Shown piece by piece: positions 43,420 through 52,488 of a stretch of DNA of 64,000 nucleotides (the first letter of the stretch is position 1; each line of letters opens with the position of its first letter). Made by a program: the position numbers and the translations under genes. Location: positions 72,945-136,944 of the forward strand of contig JAGBBO010000006.1 in the NCBI GenBank assembly GCA_017938435.1. Direction: 5' to 3'. This DNA comes from Alphaproteobacteria bacterium. GTDB lineage: Bacteria > Pseudomonadota > Alphaproteobacteria > Rs-D84 > CACZYB01. The notes beneath the pieces are model-generated. The model was not told the DNA's origin, did no database searches, and worked only from the letters and a program-made list of their open reading frames with translations.

Positions 43420-44835
43420 ATGATAAATAATTTACTTAATAAAACAGTAGCCATTTTAGGGCTTGGTAAAACTGGTATGGCTGTTGCTAGAGAATTAAAA
43501 CTTCGTGGTGTTCATGTTATTGGTTGGGACGATAAAGAAGAATTAAGAAAAGAAGCATTGAAAATAAAAGTTTCTGTTCAAGATTTGAAAACTATAGATT
43601 TTTCGACTGTTGAACTTTTGATTATAAGTCCAGGAATTCCTCATACATACCCTACTCCTCATCCTATTGCAAAATTGGCAAAGGAACATGGCGTAAGGAT
43701 TATTTCTGATATAGAACTTTTCGTTTCATCATACAAGGATGCAAAATATATTGGTATTACCGGAACAAATGGAAAATCAACTACGACTGCACTTATATAT
43801 CACATATTAAAGGAAAATAATATTCCGTGTGCTATTGGTGGAAATTTTGGTATTCCTGTTTTTGATTTACCTGTATTAGGTAGTGATGGATACTATGTTT
43901 TTGAAATGTCTAGTTATCAAATAGAACTTTCTCCATCTATTGATTTTGATATATCGATACTTTTGAATATTACTCCGGATCATTTATCAAGACATAATGG
44001 AATGAATGGATATATTGCTGTAAAAAAACAAATATTCACTAGAAAGTCCGGAAAATCTGGCGTAAATATTGTTGCTGTGGATGATGAAAATACTAAAAAG
44101 ATTTTTACAGAACTTAATAAGGAACAACCTAAATCTAAAAATATCCCTGTATCATCATCAAGAAAAGTTGATGGATATTATGTAACATCCAATGGTATTT
44201 TGATTGATAATACAAAAGGTGAAAAGAAGGAAATATTTGATTTAAAAACACTAACAAATCTTCGTGGTAAACATAATTGGCAAAATATTGTTGCAGTGTT
44301 TGCTGCTATGAAAAAAACTGGGCTTTCAACAAACAAGATTATTGATTCAATTAAATCTTTTAAAACTTTGGAACATAGGATTGAAGATGTTGGGACATTT
44401 GCTGGTGTCCAATTTATAGATGATTCAAAGGCAACAAATGCCGAATCTGTGAAATATGCTATTGATTCAATGAATGATATTTATTGGATAATTGGTGGAA
44501 GACAGAAAGAAGGCGGAATTGACCTTTTGAAACCTCAACTTGGCGATGGGAAAATAAAACGTGTTTTTGTAATAGGTGAATGTGAAAAAGTATTTTATAA
44601 TGATACAAAGAATATACTTCCTTCATATAAATGTCATAAGTTGGATAAGGCTGTGTATAAAGCATTTAAACTTGCAATAAAAGATTTGAAAAAAGGAAAA
44701 GTTCAAAAACCTATTATTCTTTTATCCCCTGCTACGGCTTCGTTTGATCAATACAAATCATTCGAAGAAAGGGGCGATCATTTCAAATCTTTATTTAAAG
44801 AAATAAAAGAAAAGTATGCAAAAAAATTAGGATAA
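43420..44835 (+). CDS. murD: UDP-MurNAc-L-alanine--D-glutamate ligase
   Basis: A 471-residue Mur ligase with N-terminal Rossmann motif (AILGLGKTGMAVA), ATP loop GITGTNGKSTTTA and ligase residues around ITPDHLSRH. It adds D-Glu to UDP-MurNAc-L-Ala in the cytoplasm. Starts after AGAGG, 15 bases after mraY. Confidence 0.95.
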   Translation: MINNLLNKTVAILGLGKTGMAVARELKLRGVHVIGWDDKEELRKEALKIKVSVQDLKTIDFSTVELLIISPGIPHTYPTPHPIAKLAKEHGVRIISDIELFVSSYKDAKYIGITGTNGKSTTTALIYHILKENNIPCAIGGNFGIPVFDLPVLGSDGYYVFEMSSYQIELSPSIDFDISILLNITPDHLSRHNGMNGYIAVKKQIFTRKSGKSGVNIVAVDDENTKKIFTELNKEQPKSKNIPVSSSRKVDGYYVTSNGILIDNTKGEKKEIFDLKTLTNLRGKHNWQNIVAVFAAMKKTGLSTNKIIDSIKSFKTLEHRIEDVGTFAGVQFIDDSKATNAESVKYAIDSMNDIYWIIGGRQKEGGIDLLKPQLGDGKIKRVFVIGECEKVFYNDTKNILPSYKCHKLDKAVYKAFKLAIKDLKKGKVQKPIILLSPATASFDQYKSFEERGDHFKSLFKEIKEKYAKKLG

Positions 44836-44837
44836 AT

Positions 44838-46112
44838 ATGTTTATAAGACGAACAGAAAATAATTTATTTACAAAATGGTGGCTTGGAGTTGATAAGTTC
44901 ATTTTATTTTCTGTCTTGGCTCTTATAGTATTTGGAATACTGATACAATTTGCAGCAAGTCCATATCAAGCAAGAAGGATGAAATTTAGTGATGAATACC
45001 ATTTTATAAAAAACATTGGCGTTTATATGTGGTTTGGACTTTTTATAATGATTTCCGTATCTACTATGAAATTACAAAGCATAAGAAAGTGGACCATAAT
45101 TGGGTTTCCTGTTTTATGTTTAATGCTTGTTGCAACATTGTTTTTTACTGGGGCAAAAGGTGCTACAAGATGGATAAATTTTGGCGTTATGAAAATACAA
45201 CCTTCGGAATTATTAAAACCATTTTTTGCTATTGCTGTTGCTATGATTTTAGTAAGGATTAAAGATTTGCACAAAATGATAAAAGATATGGAAAAGAAAA
45301 ATGGTATGGATAAAAAACGAAAAATCTTTTTCCCAATAAAGGCAGTGATTTTCACAGTTCAATGCATCAGAAAATTTTGTTCTTTGTTTTCAAAAAAGGA
45401 AAAAATTAAGAAACCGATGGATGAATATTCAAAACTTAAAAAACGAAGAAAAAATTACTGTTTATTATTGTGTTGTATATTAGGATTTATTTGTGCCGTT
45501 TTGATAAAACAGCCGGACTTTGGTATGACCATTACTTATTTGGTAATATTTTTTGCTGAAATTCTTGTTGCTGGGCTTCCGTGGAAAATATTTTTTATAT
45601 TTATTGCTATGGCATCAGGAATCATTCCTTTTGCATATAAATTTTTTCCACACTTTTTTATCAGAATAAATAAATTTTTGATGAATGATAACTATCAACT
45701 TGATAAAGCATTGGATGCAATAAAAGAATCGAATCTTTTATTCGGTGGACATGCAAATAATTTAAAAACTATTGTGCCTGATATTCATACCGATTTTATT
45801 TTTGCAGCAGTTATTGAAGAATTTGGTCCAATACTTTCTATATTATTGATACTTTTGTTTTTAATTTTAATAATTCATATTCTTTATAAATTAAAATCAA
45901 AGGAAAATTCTTTTGTTATATTTTCAGGAATTGGAATTTCAAGTTATATTACATTCCAAATTACATATAATCTTATTTCAACTTTGGGAATAGGACCGAC
46001 AAAGGGAATGACTTTACCATTTATTTCCTATGGTGGATCATCATTTTGTTCATCATGTCTTGCTATAGGAATAATTTTATCATTACTTCAAGATCAAAAT
46101 TTGCGGAGGTAG
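44838..46112 (+). CDS. ftsW: Peptidoglycan glycosyltransferase FtsW, with cytoplasmic insertion
   Basis: A 424-residue SEDS protein. Family segments: GATRWINFG, QPSELLKPF, QPDFG, and the late GMTLPFISYGGSS. It polymerises lipid II at the septum with FtsI. Between QPSE (about residue 121) and QPDFG (about 225) there are about 104 residues, against roughly 50 in E. coli; the additional stretch (about 143-206) is strongly basic with many Lys/Arg and lies on the cytoplasmic side. Confidence 0.94.
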   Translation: MFIRRTENNLFTKWWLGVDKFILFSVLALIVFGILIQFAASPYQARRMKFSDEYHFIKNIGVYMWFGLFIMISVSTMKLQSIRKWTIIGFPVLCLMLVATLFFTGAKGATRWINFGVMKIQPSELLKPFFAIAVAMILVRIKDLHKMIKDMEKKNGMDKKRKIFFPIKAVIFTVQCIRKFCSLFSKKEKIKKPMDEYSKLKKRRKNYCLLLCCILGFICAVLIKQPDFGMTITYLVIFFAEILVAGLPWKIFFIFIAMASGIIPFAYKFFPHFFIRINKFLMNDNYQLDKALDAIKESNLLFGGHANNLKTIVPDIHTDFIFAAVIEEFGPILSILLILLFLILIIHILYKLKSKENSFVIFSGIGISSYITFQITYNLISTLGIGPTKGMTLPFISYGGSSFCSSCLAIGIILSLLQDQNLRR

Positions 46113-46115
46113 ATT

Positions 46116-47216
46116 ATGAAAAAAAATAATAGAATTGTTATTGGTGCTGGGGGAACTGGTGGACATTTATTTCCTGCATCCTCAATAAAAAAAGCATTAG
46201 AAAATATTGGATATAAAGTTTATCTTATCACTGATAAAAGAGGGAAAAGATTTGCTGATAAATTTGAAAATATTTCCGTTATAATTGGTGGTGGAATGAG
46301 TGGAGAAAGTTTTTTTTATAGATTAAGAAGCCTTTCAAAACTTGCTGTTGGGTTTATACAAACACTTTACTTTATGCTTAAAATACGCCCAGTTGCAGTT
46401 ATTGGTATGGGTGGATATATTTCTGTGCCTGTGGTTTTGTGGGGTAAAATTTTAAGAAAAAAAACATTCATTCACAATGCAGATTCAATATTGGGTAATG
46501 CAAATATTTTGCTTTCTAAATTTGCTGATGTGACAATGGTTTCATTTAAAGACACAAAAAAAATACCGACAAAGGCAAATGTTAAATTTACGGGACTTCC
46601 TCTTCGTGAAGATGTAAAAAATGTTGCAAATACTCCTTTTACATCGGTAAAGGGTGGAAAAAATATCACCATAGTTGTGATGGGTGGATCCCAAGGTGCC
46701 AAAATTTTTGGAGATATAGTTTCAAAGGCAATTTCTATGTTTGATGAAAAAGCAAAAAAAAGATTTTTTATTTATCAACAGGTAGTTGCTGAAGATATAG
46801 AAAAAATAAAAAAGTTTTATAAAAAAATTGGAGTAAAAGCTGAAATAAAAGCATTTTTTAATAATCCAGCTGAACTTTTAGCGAAATCTAATATCTTTAT
46901 TGGTAGATCTGGGGCATCGACTGTTTTAGAAGTTGGAACAGTTGGAAGACCGGCAATTTTTATTCCTATTATGCATAAAGATAGGCAACAATTTATAAAT
47001 GCCGAACAAATAACTTCGGTTGGTGGGGGTGAAATTATTCCACAACCTGAGTTTTCTGCGAAAAATTTGTATAAAGTCCTAGAAAAAATGGTAAAAAATG
47101 AGAATTTACTTGAAAATATGGCAAAAAAAGCTAAAATCTTCCAAGTCAAAAATGATGCAAGCAAAAATATTGCAAAATTGGTTGATGGTATAATTAAGAA
47201 TAAAAAAGGTTTTTAA
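46116..47216 (+). CDS. murG: UDP-GlcNAc:lipid I GlcNAc-transferase MurG
   Basis: A 366-residue GT-B enzyme of family 28: N-terminal GAGGTGGHLFPA, GMGGYISVPV, then GGSQGAKIF and GRSGASTVLEV in the donor half. It converts lipid I to lipid II at the inner face of the membrane. Starts three bases after ftsW. Confidence 0.95.
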   Translation: MKKNNRIVIGAGGTGGHLFPASSIKKALENIGYKVYLITDKRGKRFADKFENISVIIGGGMSGESFFYRLRSLSKLAVGFIQTLYFMLKIRPVAVIGMGGYISVPVVLWGKILRKKTFIHNADSILGNANILLSKFADVTMVSFKDTKKIPTKANVKFTGLPLREDVKNVANTPFTSVKGGKNITIVVMGGSQGAKIFGDIVSKAISMFDEKAKKRFFIYQQVVAEDIEKIKKFYKKIGVKAEIKAFFNNPAELLAKSNIFIGRSGASTVLEVGTVGRPAIFIPIMHKDRQQFINAEQITSVGGGEIIPQPEFSAKNLYKVLEKMVKNENLLENMAKKAKIFQVKNDASKNIAKLVDGIIKNKKGF

Positions 47217-47217
47217 A

Positions 47218-48615
47218 TTGTTAAATATTGATTTGAAAGAACTTCCTAGATCCAAAGTTTTCCATTTTATTGGAATTGATGGCATTGGTATGAGTTCTAT
47301 TGCCGAAGTTCTTTTTAAAACAGGTTTTGGCGTTCAAGGTTCAAACGAAGTTGAAGGTGAAAATATGCTTGCCCTTAAAAATATGGGGGCAAAAATTTTT
47401 GTTGGGCATAATGCAAAAAATATTGATGGTGCTGACTATGTTGTATTTTCTTCGGCTGTTCCTGAACATAATGTTGAAATGGTTGAAGCAAAAAAGCGTG
47501 GACTTCCTATCATTGAACGCGCAGAAATGCTTCAATATGTATTTACTCTTAAAAAATCTATTGCTGTTTCTGGAACACATGGAAAAACTACTACCACATC
47601 ATTTGTTGGAACGATGCTTGATGTTGCAGGTATGGACGCAACAATTATTGATGGCGGAATTATGAATCGCTACAACTCTAATGCAAAAGTTGGAAATGGC
47701 GATTTCATTGTAGCAGAAGCCTGTGAAGCATTTGGAAATATAAAACATTATACAACTGATATTGCTGTTATTACAAATATTGATGCTGAACATATGGAAT
47801 ATTATAAAACTTTTGATAACCTTAAGAATTATTTTAGAAATTTTATTTCCAGAGTTCGTAGTTTAGTTGTCGCATGTGCTGATCATCCTGTGGCTTTGGA
47901 ATTGGCGATGGAGGCAAAAGATAAGAAGACTGTATTGACTTATGCCCTTGATAACAAAGCTGATGTTATGGCGGAAAATATTACTTTTGATGTAAATGGG
48001 GCACATTTTGATATAAAATTTGCTGATGGAAAAGTAATAAATGATGTGTCGTTACCACTTTTTGGAAGACATAATGTGCTTAATACACTTGCATCTGTTG
48101 CTGTTGCAAAATATCTTGGTATTTCCGATGAAAAAATTAAACAAGCCGTTTCTGAATTTACTGGGACAAAGCATAGATTCACAAAAGTTGCAGATGTAAA
48201 TGGGCTTACTATTTTTGATGATTATGGGCATCATCCAAAGGAAATTGAAACCACTCTTGCTATGGCTCGTAGTATTGCTAAAGATAAGCAAATTTTTGCG
48301 ATATTTCAACCTCATAGGTATTCAAGACTTACTGATTTATTTAATGATTTTTTAAGATGTTTCAAAGATGCTGATTATGTTATTTGTATGCCTGTTTATG
48401 CAGCAGGAGAATCTGATGAAAATATGAAAAATCATTGTGATTTTTATGAAACTATGCAAAAAATTGTCGGGAAAAAATCCTTTAAAATCAATAAGTTTGA
48501 TGAAGTTTCTGAGATTATATTGTCAAATGCAAAATCTGGTGATATAATTGTTTCACTTGGAGCTGGAAATATAAAACATTTGATTTATACACTTCCAGAT
48601 TTACTAACAAAATAG
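47218..48615 (+). CDS. murC: UDP-MurNAc--L-alanine ligase MurC
   Basis: A 465-residue Mur ligase using TTG as start, one base after the murG stop, with AAGG eight bases upstream; no ATG lies ahead of the N-terminal motif. GIDGIGMSSIAE binds UDP, SGTHGKTTTTSF is the ATP loop, and DDYGHHPKEIETTL belongs to the C-terminal domain. It starts the stem peptide in the cytoplasm. Confidence 0.95.
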   Translation: MLNIDLKELPRSKVFHFIGIDGIGMSSIAEVLFKTGFGVQGSNEVEGENMLALKNMGAKIFVGHNAKNIDGADYVVFSSAVPEHNVEMVEAKKRGLPIIERAEMLQYVFTLKKSIAVSGTHGKTTTTSFVGTMLDVAGMDATIIDGGIMNRYNSNAKVGNGDFIVAEACEAFGNIKHYTTDIAVITNIDAEHMEYYKTFDNLKNYFRNFISRVRSLVVACADHPVALELAMEAKDKKTVLTYALDNKADVMAENITFDVNGAHFDIKFADGKVINDVSLPLFGRHNVLNTLASVAVAKYLGISDEKIKQAVSEFTGTKHRFTKVADVNGLTIFDDYGHHPKEIETTLAMARSIAKDKQIFAIFQPHRYSRLTDLFNDFLRCFKDADYVICMPVYAAGESDENMKNHCDFYETMQKIVGKKSFKINKFDEVSEIILSNAKSGDIIVSLGAGNIKHLIYTLPDLLTK

Positions 48616-48625
48616 AAAGATTGTG

Positions 48626-49537
48626 ATGAAAGACTTACCAAAAGTAAAGGGTGAATTACTTGAAAATTACGAACTTGCTAGTTTAACCAGATTTAAAACT
48701 GGTGGTGTAGCAGAGATTTATTTTTCCCCACGCGATGTTGATGATCTTACTTCTTTTTTGAAGAAAGCACCTAAGGATATGCCTATACATGTTATTGGTT
48801 TTGGATCCAATATACTTATACGCGATGGTGTATTGAATGGTATTGTGATAAGACTTCAAAATGACAATTTTTCTAAGATTGAAAAAATTGATGATATTAC
48901 ATTAAAGTGTGGTGCTTTTGCATCCAGTATTGCTGTTTCAAAGTTTTGTGCTGAAAATGGAATCGCAGGAATGGAATTTTTGTTTGGTATTCCTGGCACT
49001 ATTGGTGGGGCAATTTTAAGTAATGCTGGTTGTTTTGATCGTGAAATAAAGGACATAATTGTTTCTTTTGAAGCCGTTGATAAGTTAAATGGTAAAAGAA
49101 AAATTTTTACTGTTGATGAATGTGGTTTTGCATACAGAAAATCAAATATTTCTTCTAGATGGATTTTTACCTCTGTAATAATAAAGGGAAATACCGGAAA
49201 GAAAGAAGAAATCCTTGAAAAGATGGATAAGATTAAGGAGAAAAAAGACTCTAGTCAACCAACATACACAAAAACCTCGGGATCAACATTTAAAAATCCA
49301 AGCAAGGAGCATCCTGCATGGAAACTTATAAAAGAATCTGGCTGTCAGGGTATGAAATTGGGTGGTGCGATTGTATCACCTGTGCATGCAAATTTTATTG
49401 TAAATGAAGACAATGCGACATCTGCTGATATTGAGGATTTAGCTGAGCAAGTTAGGCTTAAAGTTTACGAAAAATTTGGTATTATGCTTGAATATGAAAT
49501 AAAAATTATTGGCTCGAGAAAACTTGAAAATCCATAA
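48626..49537 (+). CDS. murB: UDP-N-acetylenolpyruvoylglucosamine reductase MurB
   Basis: A 303-residue type I MurB. FAD-binding segments: LTRFKTGGVAE and GFGSNILIRDG; catalytic region: GIPGTIGGAILSNAGCF and SGSTFKNP, then ESGCQGMKLGGA. It reduces the enolpyruvyl group to make UDP-MurNAc. A GTG directly before the ATG is an alternative start. Last gene of the cluster here; the usual ddl, ftsQ, ftsA and ftsZ do not follow. Confidence 0.95.
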   Translation: MKDLPKVKGELLENYELASLTRFKTGGVAEIYFSPRDVDDLTSFLKKAPKDMPIHVIGFGSNILIRDGVLNGIVIRLQNDNFSKIEKIDDITLKCGAFASSIAVSKFCAENGIAGMEFLFGIPGTIGGAILSNAGCFDREIKDIIVSFEAVDKLNGKRKIFTVDECGFAYRKSNISSRWIFTSVIIKGNTGKKEEILEKMDKIKEKKDSSQPTYTKTSGSTFKNPSKEHPAWKLIKESGCQGMKLGGAIVSPVHANFIVNEDNATSADIEDLAEQVRLKVYEKFGIMLEYEIKIIGSRKLENP

Positions 49538-49538
49538 G

Positions 49539-49979
49539 TTATAATAGTATCGCGCTGTAATAAATGTCTTTTATTATAATGACTGTATTTTTTGGATTTG
49601 GGACTATAATCCATCGAAGTTTGTTTTCGTTTTTGCTAATAAAATATACTGAACCAAAATTAAATATTTTGCCAATTAGATTTTGTTTATATAAAACTTT
49701 GGACCAGTCGGAAAAATCTAAGAATACTATTTTTTTATAAAAAATACCTTTTTCAAAAATTATATTTTTTGTGGTAAAAAAATAATTAAATGATTTGAAA
49801 TACAAAGAAATTATCACTATTGCAAACAACGATAAAATTAAAAAAATGACATTTAAAAATGAAAGATTTGCAAGCAAATATATAGCCAAAGCGATGAAAA
49901 TCGACCAAAGTATAATGTAAAGTTTAGTCGAAATTTTACGCGACAATAAAATATGTGTATCATCAAAATATTTTTCCAT
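49539..49979 (-). CDS. Membrane protein with bacterial PH-like (DUF304-type) domain
   Basis: A 146-residue protein with two adjacent membrane segments (about residues 19-60) followed by a domain starting YFFTTKNIIFEKGIFYKK and containing VLYKQNLIGKIFNFGSVYFIS, the pattern of bacterial PH-like domains (strand with K-x-x-L/I-x-R/K-I-F-x-F-G-x-V). ATG at 49979 is preceded by AAAGGGG. Its start is only 14 bases after the terminator of the structured RNA upstream, so that RNA may control it. Function unknown. Confidence 0.7.
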   Translation of the reverse strand: MEKYFDDTHILLSRKISTKLYIILWSIFIALAIYLLANLSFLNVIFLILSLFAIVIISLYFKSFNYFFTTKNIIFEKGIFYKKIVFLDFSDWSKVLYKQNLIGKIFNFGSVYFISKNENKLRWIIVPNPKNTVIIIKDIYYSAILL

Positions 49980-49992
49980 TTTATTCCCCTTT

Positions 49993-50025
49993 AAAAAAAC
50001 AACCACTTTATATCCAAAGTGGTTG
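49993..50025 (-). terminator. Strong terminator of the structured RNA
   Basis: Perfect 10-bp stem CAACCACTTT/AAAGTGGTTG (50000-50009 and 50016-50025) with a 6-base loop, followed on the minus strand by seven T. Confidence 0.9.
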
Positions 50026-50165
50026 GGGTCTGAGAAATGTCAAAATACTACAAAATGACCATTGGCAAACGCCAACACCCCAACCATTGTTGGGTTTGTA
50101 GTATTTCTACGAGTTTCTCAGGCTCGAATCCTCTCGGATATAAGATTTAGTTTTAACCAAATCTG
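49993..50165 (-). ncRNA. Compact structured RNA: stand-alone small RNA or regulated 5' leader
   Basis: About 173 nt between a near-consensus promoter and a strong terminator. Stems (plus coordinates): TTATATCC/GGATATAA (50008-50015 with 50136-50143), CTGAGAAA/TTTCTCAG (50030-50037 with 50114-50121), a 12-bp helix (50043-50054 with 50095-50106), and two apical hairpins (50062-50075 and 50079-50094). The terminator stem reuses bases of the first helix, and CCCCAACCA (50078-50086) is fully complementary to TGGTTGGGG (50020-50028), so two folds exclude each other. The 3' end lies against the ribosome site of the PH-domain gene. It does not match TPP, SAM-II or cobalamin riboswitch motifs known to me; 6S RNA remains possible. 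Confidence 0.6.
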
Positions 50166-50171
50166 GGATGG

Positions 50172-50200
50172 ATTTTAGCATAATAAAAAAACTCTGTCAA
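50172..50200 (-). promoter_or_regulatory. Strong sigma-70-type promoter of the structured RNA
   Basis: On the minus strand: perfect TTGACA (50200-50195), 17-base spacer, TAAAAT (50177-50172). Predicted start near 50165. Confidence 0.75.
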
Positions 50201-50218
50201 ATGAAAGAGTTTATTAAA

Positions 50219-50246
50219 TAAAAAAAAGCCCCACTAACGGAGCTTT
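50219..50246 (-). terminator. Terminator after the small HTH gene
   Basis: On the minus strand AAAGCTCC pairs (one G-T) with GGGGCTTT and is followed by a T run. It isolates the structured RNA from the upstream gene. Confidence 0.8.
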
Positions 50247-50264
50247 GCTTATTGATAAAAATTT

Positions 50265-50510
50265 TTACAAATTTATTTTGCTTAAAATATCATTGATGAC
50301 ATCGACTGAATTTTTATTTAAAATTTGACATATTTTCAAAAATTCTAAAACATCTAATTTTCTATCGTTACTTTCATATTTACTAATAAAATATTGTTGG
50401 ACTTTTAATTTTTTTGCTAAATCTATTTGAGTAACCTTAGCCTCAGACCTTAAATGTTTCATTATTTTTGCAAAAATTTCATAATCTTTTATCTGTATTA
50501 CTTTGCTCAT
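50265..50510 (-). CDS. Small XRE-family helix-turn-helix regulator
   Basis: An 81-residue protein that is nearly all HTH_3 domain: KHLRSEAKVTQIDLAKKLKV, then QYFISKYESNDRKLDVLEF. AAGGAG precedes the ATG. Its size resembles stand-alone antitoxins or minimal phage-type repressors, but no toxin gene adjoins it. Confidence 0.8.
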   Translation of the reverse strand: MSKVIQIKDYEIFAKIMKHLRSEAKVTQIDLAKKLKVQQYFISKYESNDRKLDVLEFLKICQILNKNSVDVINDILSKINL

Positions 50511-50585
50511 TTTTATTCTCCTTAATATTCGTTATCATTATATTCTTTATTATTATAACATAAAACTTTTGATATCCAAAATCAG

Positions 50586-50624
50586 AATAAAATACCCCTC
50601 CCTTATGGAGAGTATAGGGAGGGG
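50586..50624 (-). terminator. recA terminator
   Basis: CCCCTCCC (50595-50602) and GGGAGGGG (50617-50624), then TATTTTATT on the minus strand. Confidence 0.75.
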
Positions 50625-50658
50625 AAAAATAAAATAAAATTAAATAACCGCAATAATT

Positions 50659-51720
50659 TTATTTATTGGCATCAATTACTGGCACAGCATCATCATCGGC
50701 ACGACTTGGTGTTGTATCCAACATTTTTTCGTTAATGATACCGGATTTTTCCATAATCTTTTTAATAAGTTCTTCAGCAACTTTTGGATTATCCTTTAAC
50801 CATTGACGAGCATTTTCTTTACCTTGGCCAATTCGTTCAGAATTATACGAGAACCAAGATCCAGATTTTTCAATTATACCAGCCTGAACACCAAGTTCAA
50901 TAATTTCACCTTCACGAGAAATTCCATAGTTATACATAATATCAAAATCTACTGTTTTGAATGGTGGGGCAACTTTGTTTTTAACAATTTTTACCCTTGT
51001 TTCATTACCTATAACATTTTCCTTGTCCTTTATAGAGCCAACACGGCGAATATCCATACGAACAGAAGAATAAAACTTTAACGCATTTCCACCCGTTGTT
51101 GTTTCAGGATTTCCAAACATAACACCAATTTTCATACGAATTTGGTTAATAAATATTACAAGAGCATTAGATCTGGAAACAGATGCAGTAAGTTTTCTTA
51201 ATGCTTGGGACATAAGGCGAGCTTGTAATCCCATATGTTGATCACCCATTTCACCTTCTAATTCAGCCTTTGGAACAAGAGCAGCAACAGAATCAACAAC
51301 CAAAACATCAATCGCACCTGAACGAACCAATGTATCCGCAATTTCTAATGCTTGTTCACCAGAATCCGGTTGAGAAATAATAAGATTATCAACATCAACA
51401 CCAATTCGTTTTGCATAAGCAGGATCAAGAGCATGTTCAGCATCAATAAAGGCACAAGTTCCACCTATTTTTTGTGCTTCGGCTACAACATGCAAAGTTA
51501 ACGTTGTTTTACCAGAACTTTCAGGACCATAAATTTCAACTATACGACCACGAGGAAGTCCACCAATTCCTAAAGCAATATCAAGACCAAGTGAACCTGT
51601 TGAAATAGATGGAATTTCAATTCCTTCTTGTTCACCAAGTTTCATTATAGATCCCTTTCCAAAAGATTTTTCTATTTGTGAAAGAGCTGCCTCTAAGGCT
51701 TTTTGCTTATTTTCTGACAT
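50659..51720 (-). CDS. recA: Recombinase RecA
   Basis: A 353-residue RecA: Walker [10 protein letters not shown], the loop regions [20 protein letters not shown] and [17 protein letters not shown], and a short C terminus rich in Asp (ADDDAVP). It drives homologous recombination and activates LexA self-cleavage. AAGGAAG precedes the ATG and an SOS box lies about 30 bases upstream. lexA is the next gene upstream on the same strand. Confidence 0.97.
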   Translation of the reverse strand: MSENKQKALEAALSQIEKSFGKGSIMKLGEQEGIEIPSISTGSLGLDIALGIGGLPRGRIVEIYGPESSGKTTLTLHVVAEAQKIGGTCAFIDAEHALDPAYAKRIGVDVDNLIISQPDSGEQALEIADTLVRSGAIDVLVVDSVAALVPKAELEGEMGDQHMGLQARLMSQALRKLTASVSRSNALVIFINQIRMKIGVMFGNPETTTGGNALKFYSSVRMDIRRVGSIKDKENVIGNETRVKIVKNKVAPPFKTVDFDIMYNYGISREGEIIELGVQAGIIEKSGSWFSYNSERIGQGKENARQWLKDNPKVAEELIKKIMEKSGIINEKMLDTTPSRADDDAVPVIDANK

Positions 51721-51749
51721 TATATACTTCCTTTCTTTCTTCTTTTAAT

Positions 51750-51764
51750 GTTCTTATTATGTTC
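51750..51764 (-). promoter_or_regulatory. SOS (LexA) box upstream of recA, alphaproteobacterial type
   Basis: GTTC (51750-51753), seven bases, GTTC (51761-51764), a perfect match to the alphaproteobacterial LexA site GTTC-N7-GTTC. Confidence 0.8.
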
Positions 51765-51808
51765 TAACACAGATTCGTTATTATTGCAAGTATTTTTTCA
51801 TATTTTTT

Positions 51809-52453
51809 TTAGTATGAACGAATAAGCATTGCAATACGGCCTTGGACACGCACACGATCAGGTGAGAAAATTCTTGTTTCATAATTTGGATTTGCTGGCT
51901 TAAGAGCGATTGAACCATCTTTTTTATATAAATATTTTAAAGTAACTTCCTCGTTATCAATCAAGGCAACAACTATTGTTCCATTTGGTGCATCAGCAGT
52001 TTCTTGGATAATAACCCTATCCCCACTGTTGATACCGGCATTTATCATAGAATCACCTTCAACCTTAAGAGCATAATATTTGCCATTTCCAAGCATATCT
52101 GCAGGGACATCCATTGTTTCAGTTTGATTTGCAATCGCAGCAATAGGTGTTCCGGCAGCAATCTTTCCATAAAGTGGAATAGTCACCATTTTTACATTAT
52201 CATTTACAGGAGTAACATCCTTTATATTATCACCATAATTTTCAGGATATTTGATAATTTCAAGAGCACGAGCCTTATTTGGAATTTGGCGAATAAAACC
52301 ACGTTCTTCAAGGTTTTTTATTAAACGATGAATTCCAGATTTAGATTTTAAACCAATCAAATTCTTCATTTCTTCAAATGAAGGACATACGCCATCACTT
52401 TTTAATCGTTCATCGATTATCATAAATAATTTTAACTGTTGTTTAGTTAGCAT
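51809..52453 (-). CDS. lexA: SOS repressor LexA
   Basis: A 214-residue LexA starting at the ATG preceded by GGAGGCGAAAAA (52453); an upstream start at 52474 is less likely. Winged-helix N-terminal domain (CPSFEEMKNLIGLKSKSGIH), self-cleavage site Ala100-Gly101 (KIAAGTPI), catalytic Ser135 (EGDSMI) and Lys173 (EEVTLKYL). It represses DNA-damage genes until RecA filaments trigger cleavage. Confidence 0.96.
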   Translation of the reverse strand: MLTKQQLKLFMIIDERLKSDGVCPSFEEMKNLIGLKSKSGIHRLIKNLEERGFIRQIPNKARALEIIKYPENYGDNIKDVTPVNDNVKMVTIPLYGKIAAGTPIAAIANQTETMDVPADMLGNGKYYALKVEGDSMINAGINSGDRVIIQETADAPNGTIVVALIDNEEVTLKYLYKKDGSIALKPANPNYETRIFSPDRVRVQGRIAMLIRSY

Positions 52454-52488
52454 TTTTTCGCCTCCTATTCTCATTTAATTTGATTCAT

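Noticed and set aside
50021-50045. TPP riboswitch (GGGGTCTGAGA resembles its first half)
   Set aside because: The second conserved half (ACCTGATCTGGATAATACCAGCG-like) is missing and the match lies on the strand opposite to the terminator.
50009-50142. tRNA-like element (7-bp ends and a CTCGAAT loop)
   Set aside because: The T-arm stem is only three pairs, no anticodon arm fits, and the opposite strand has a clear promoter and terminator with a different fold.
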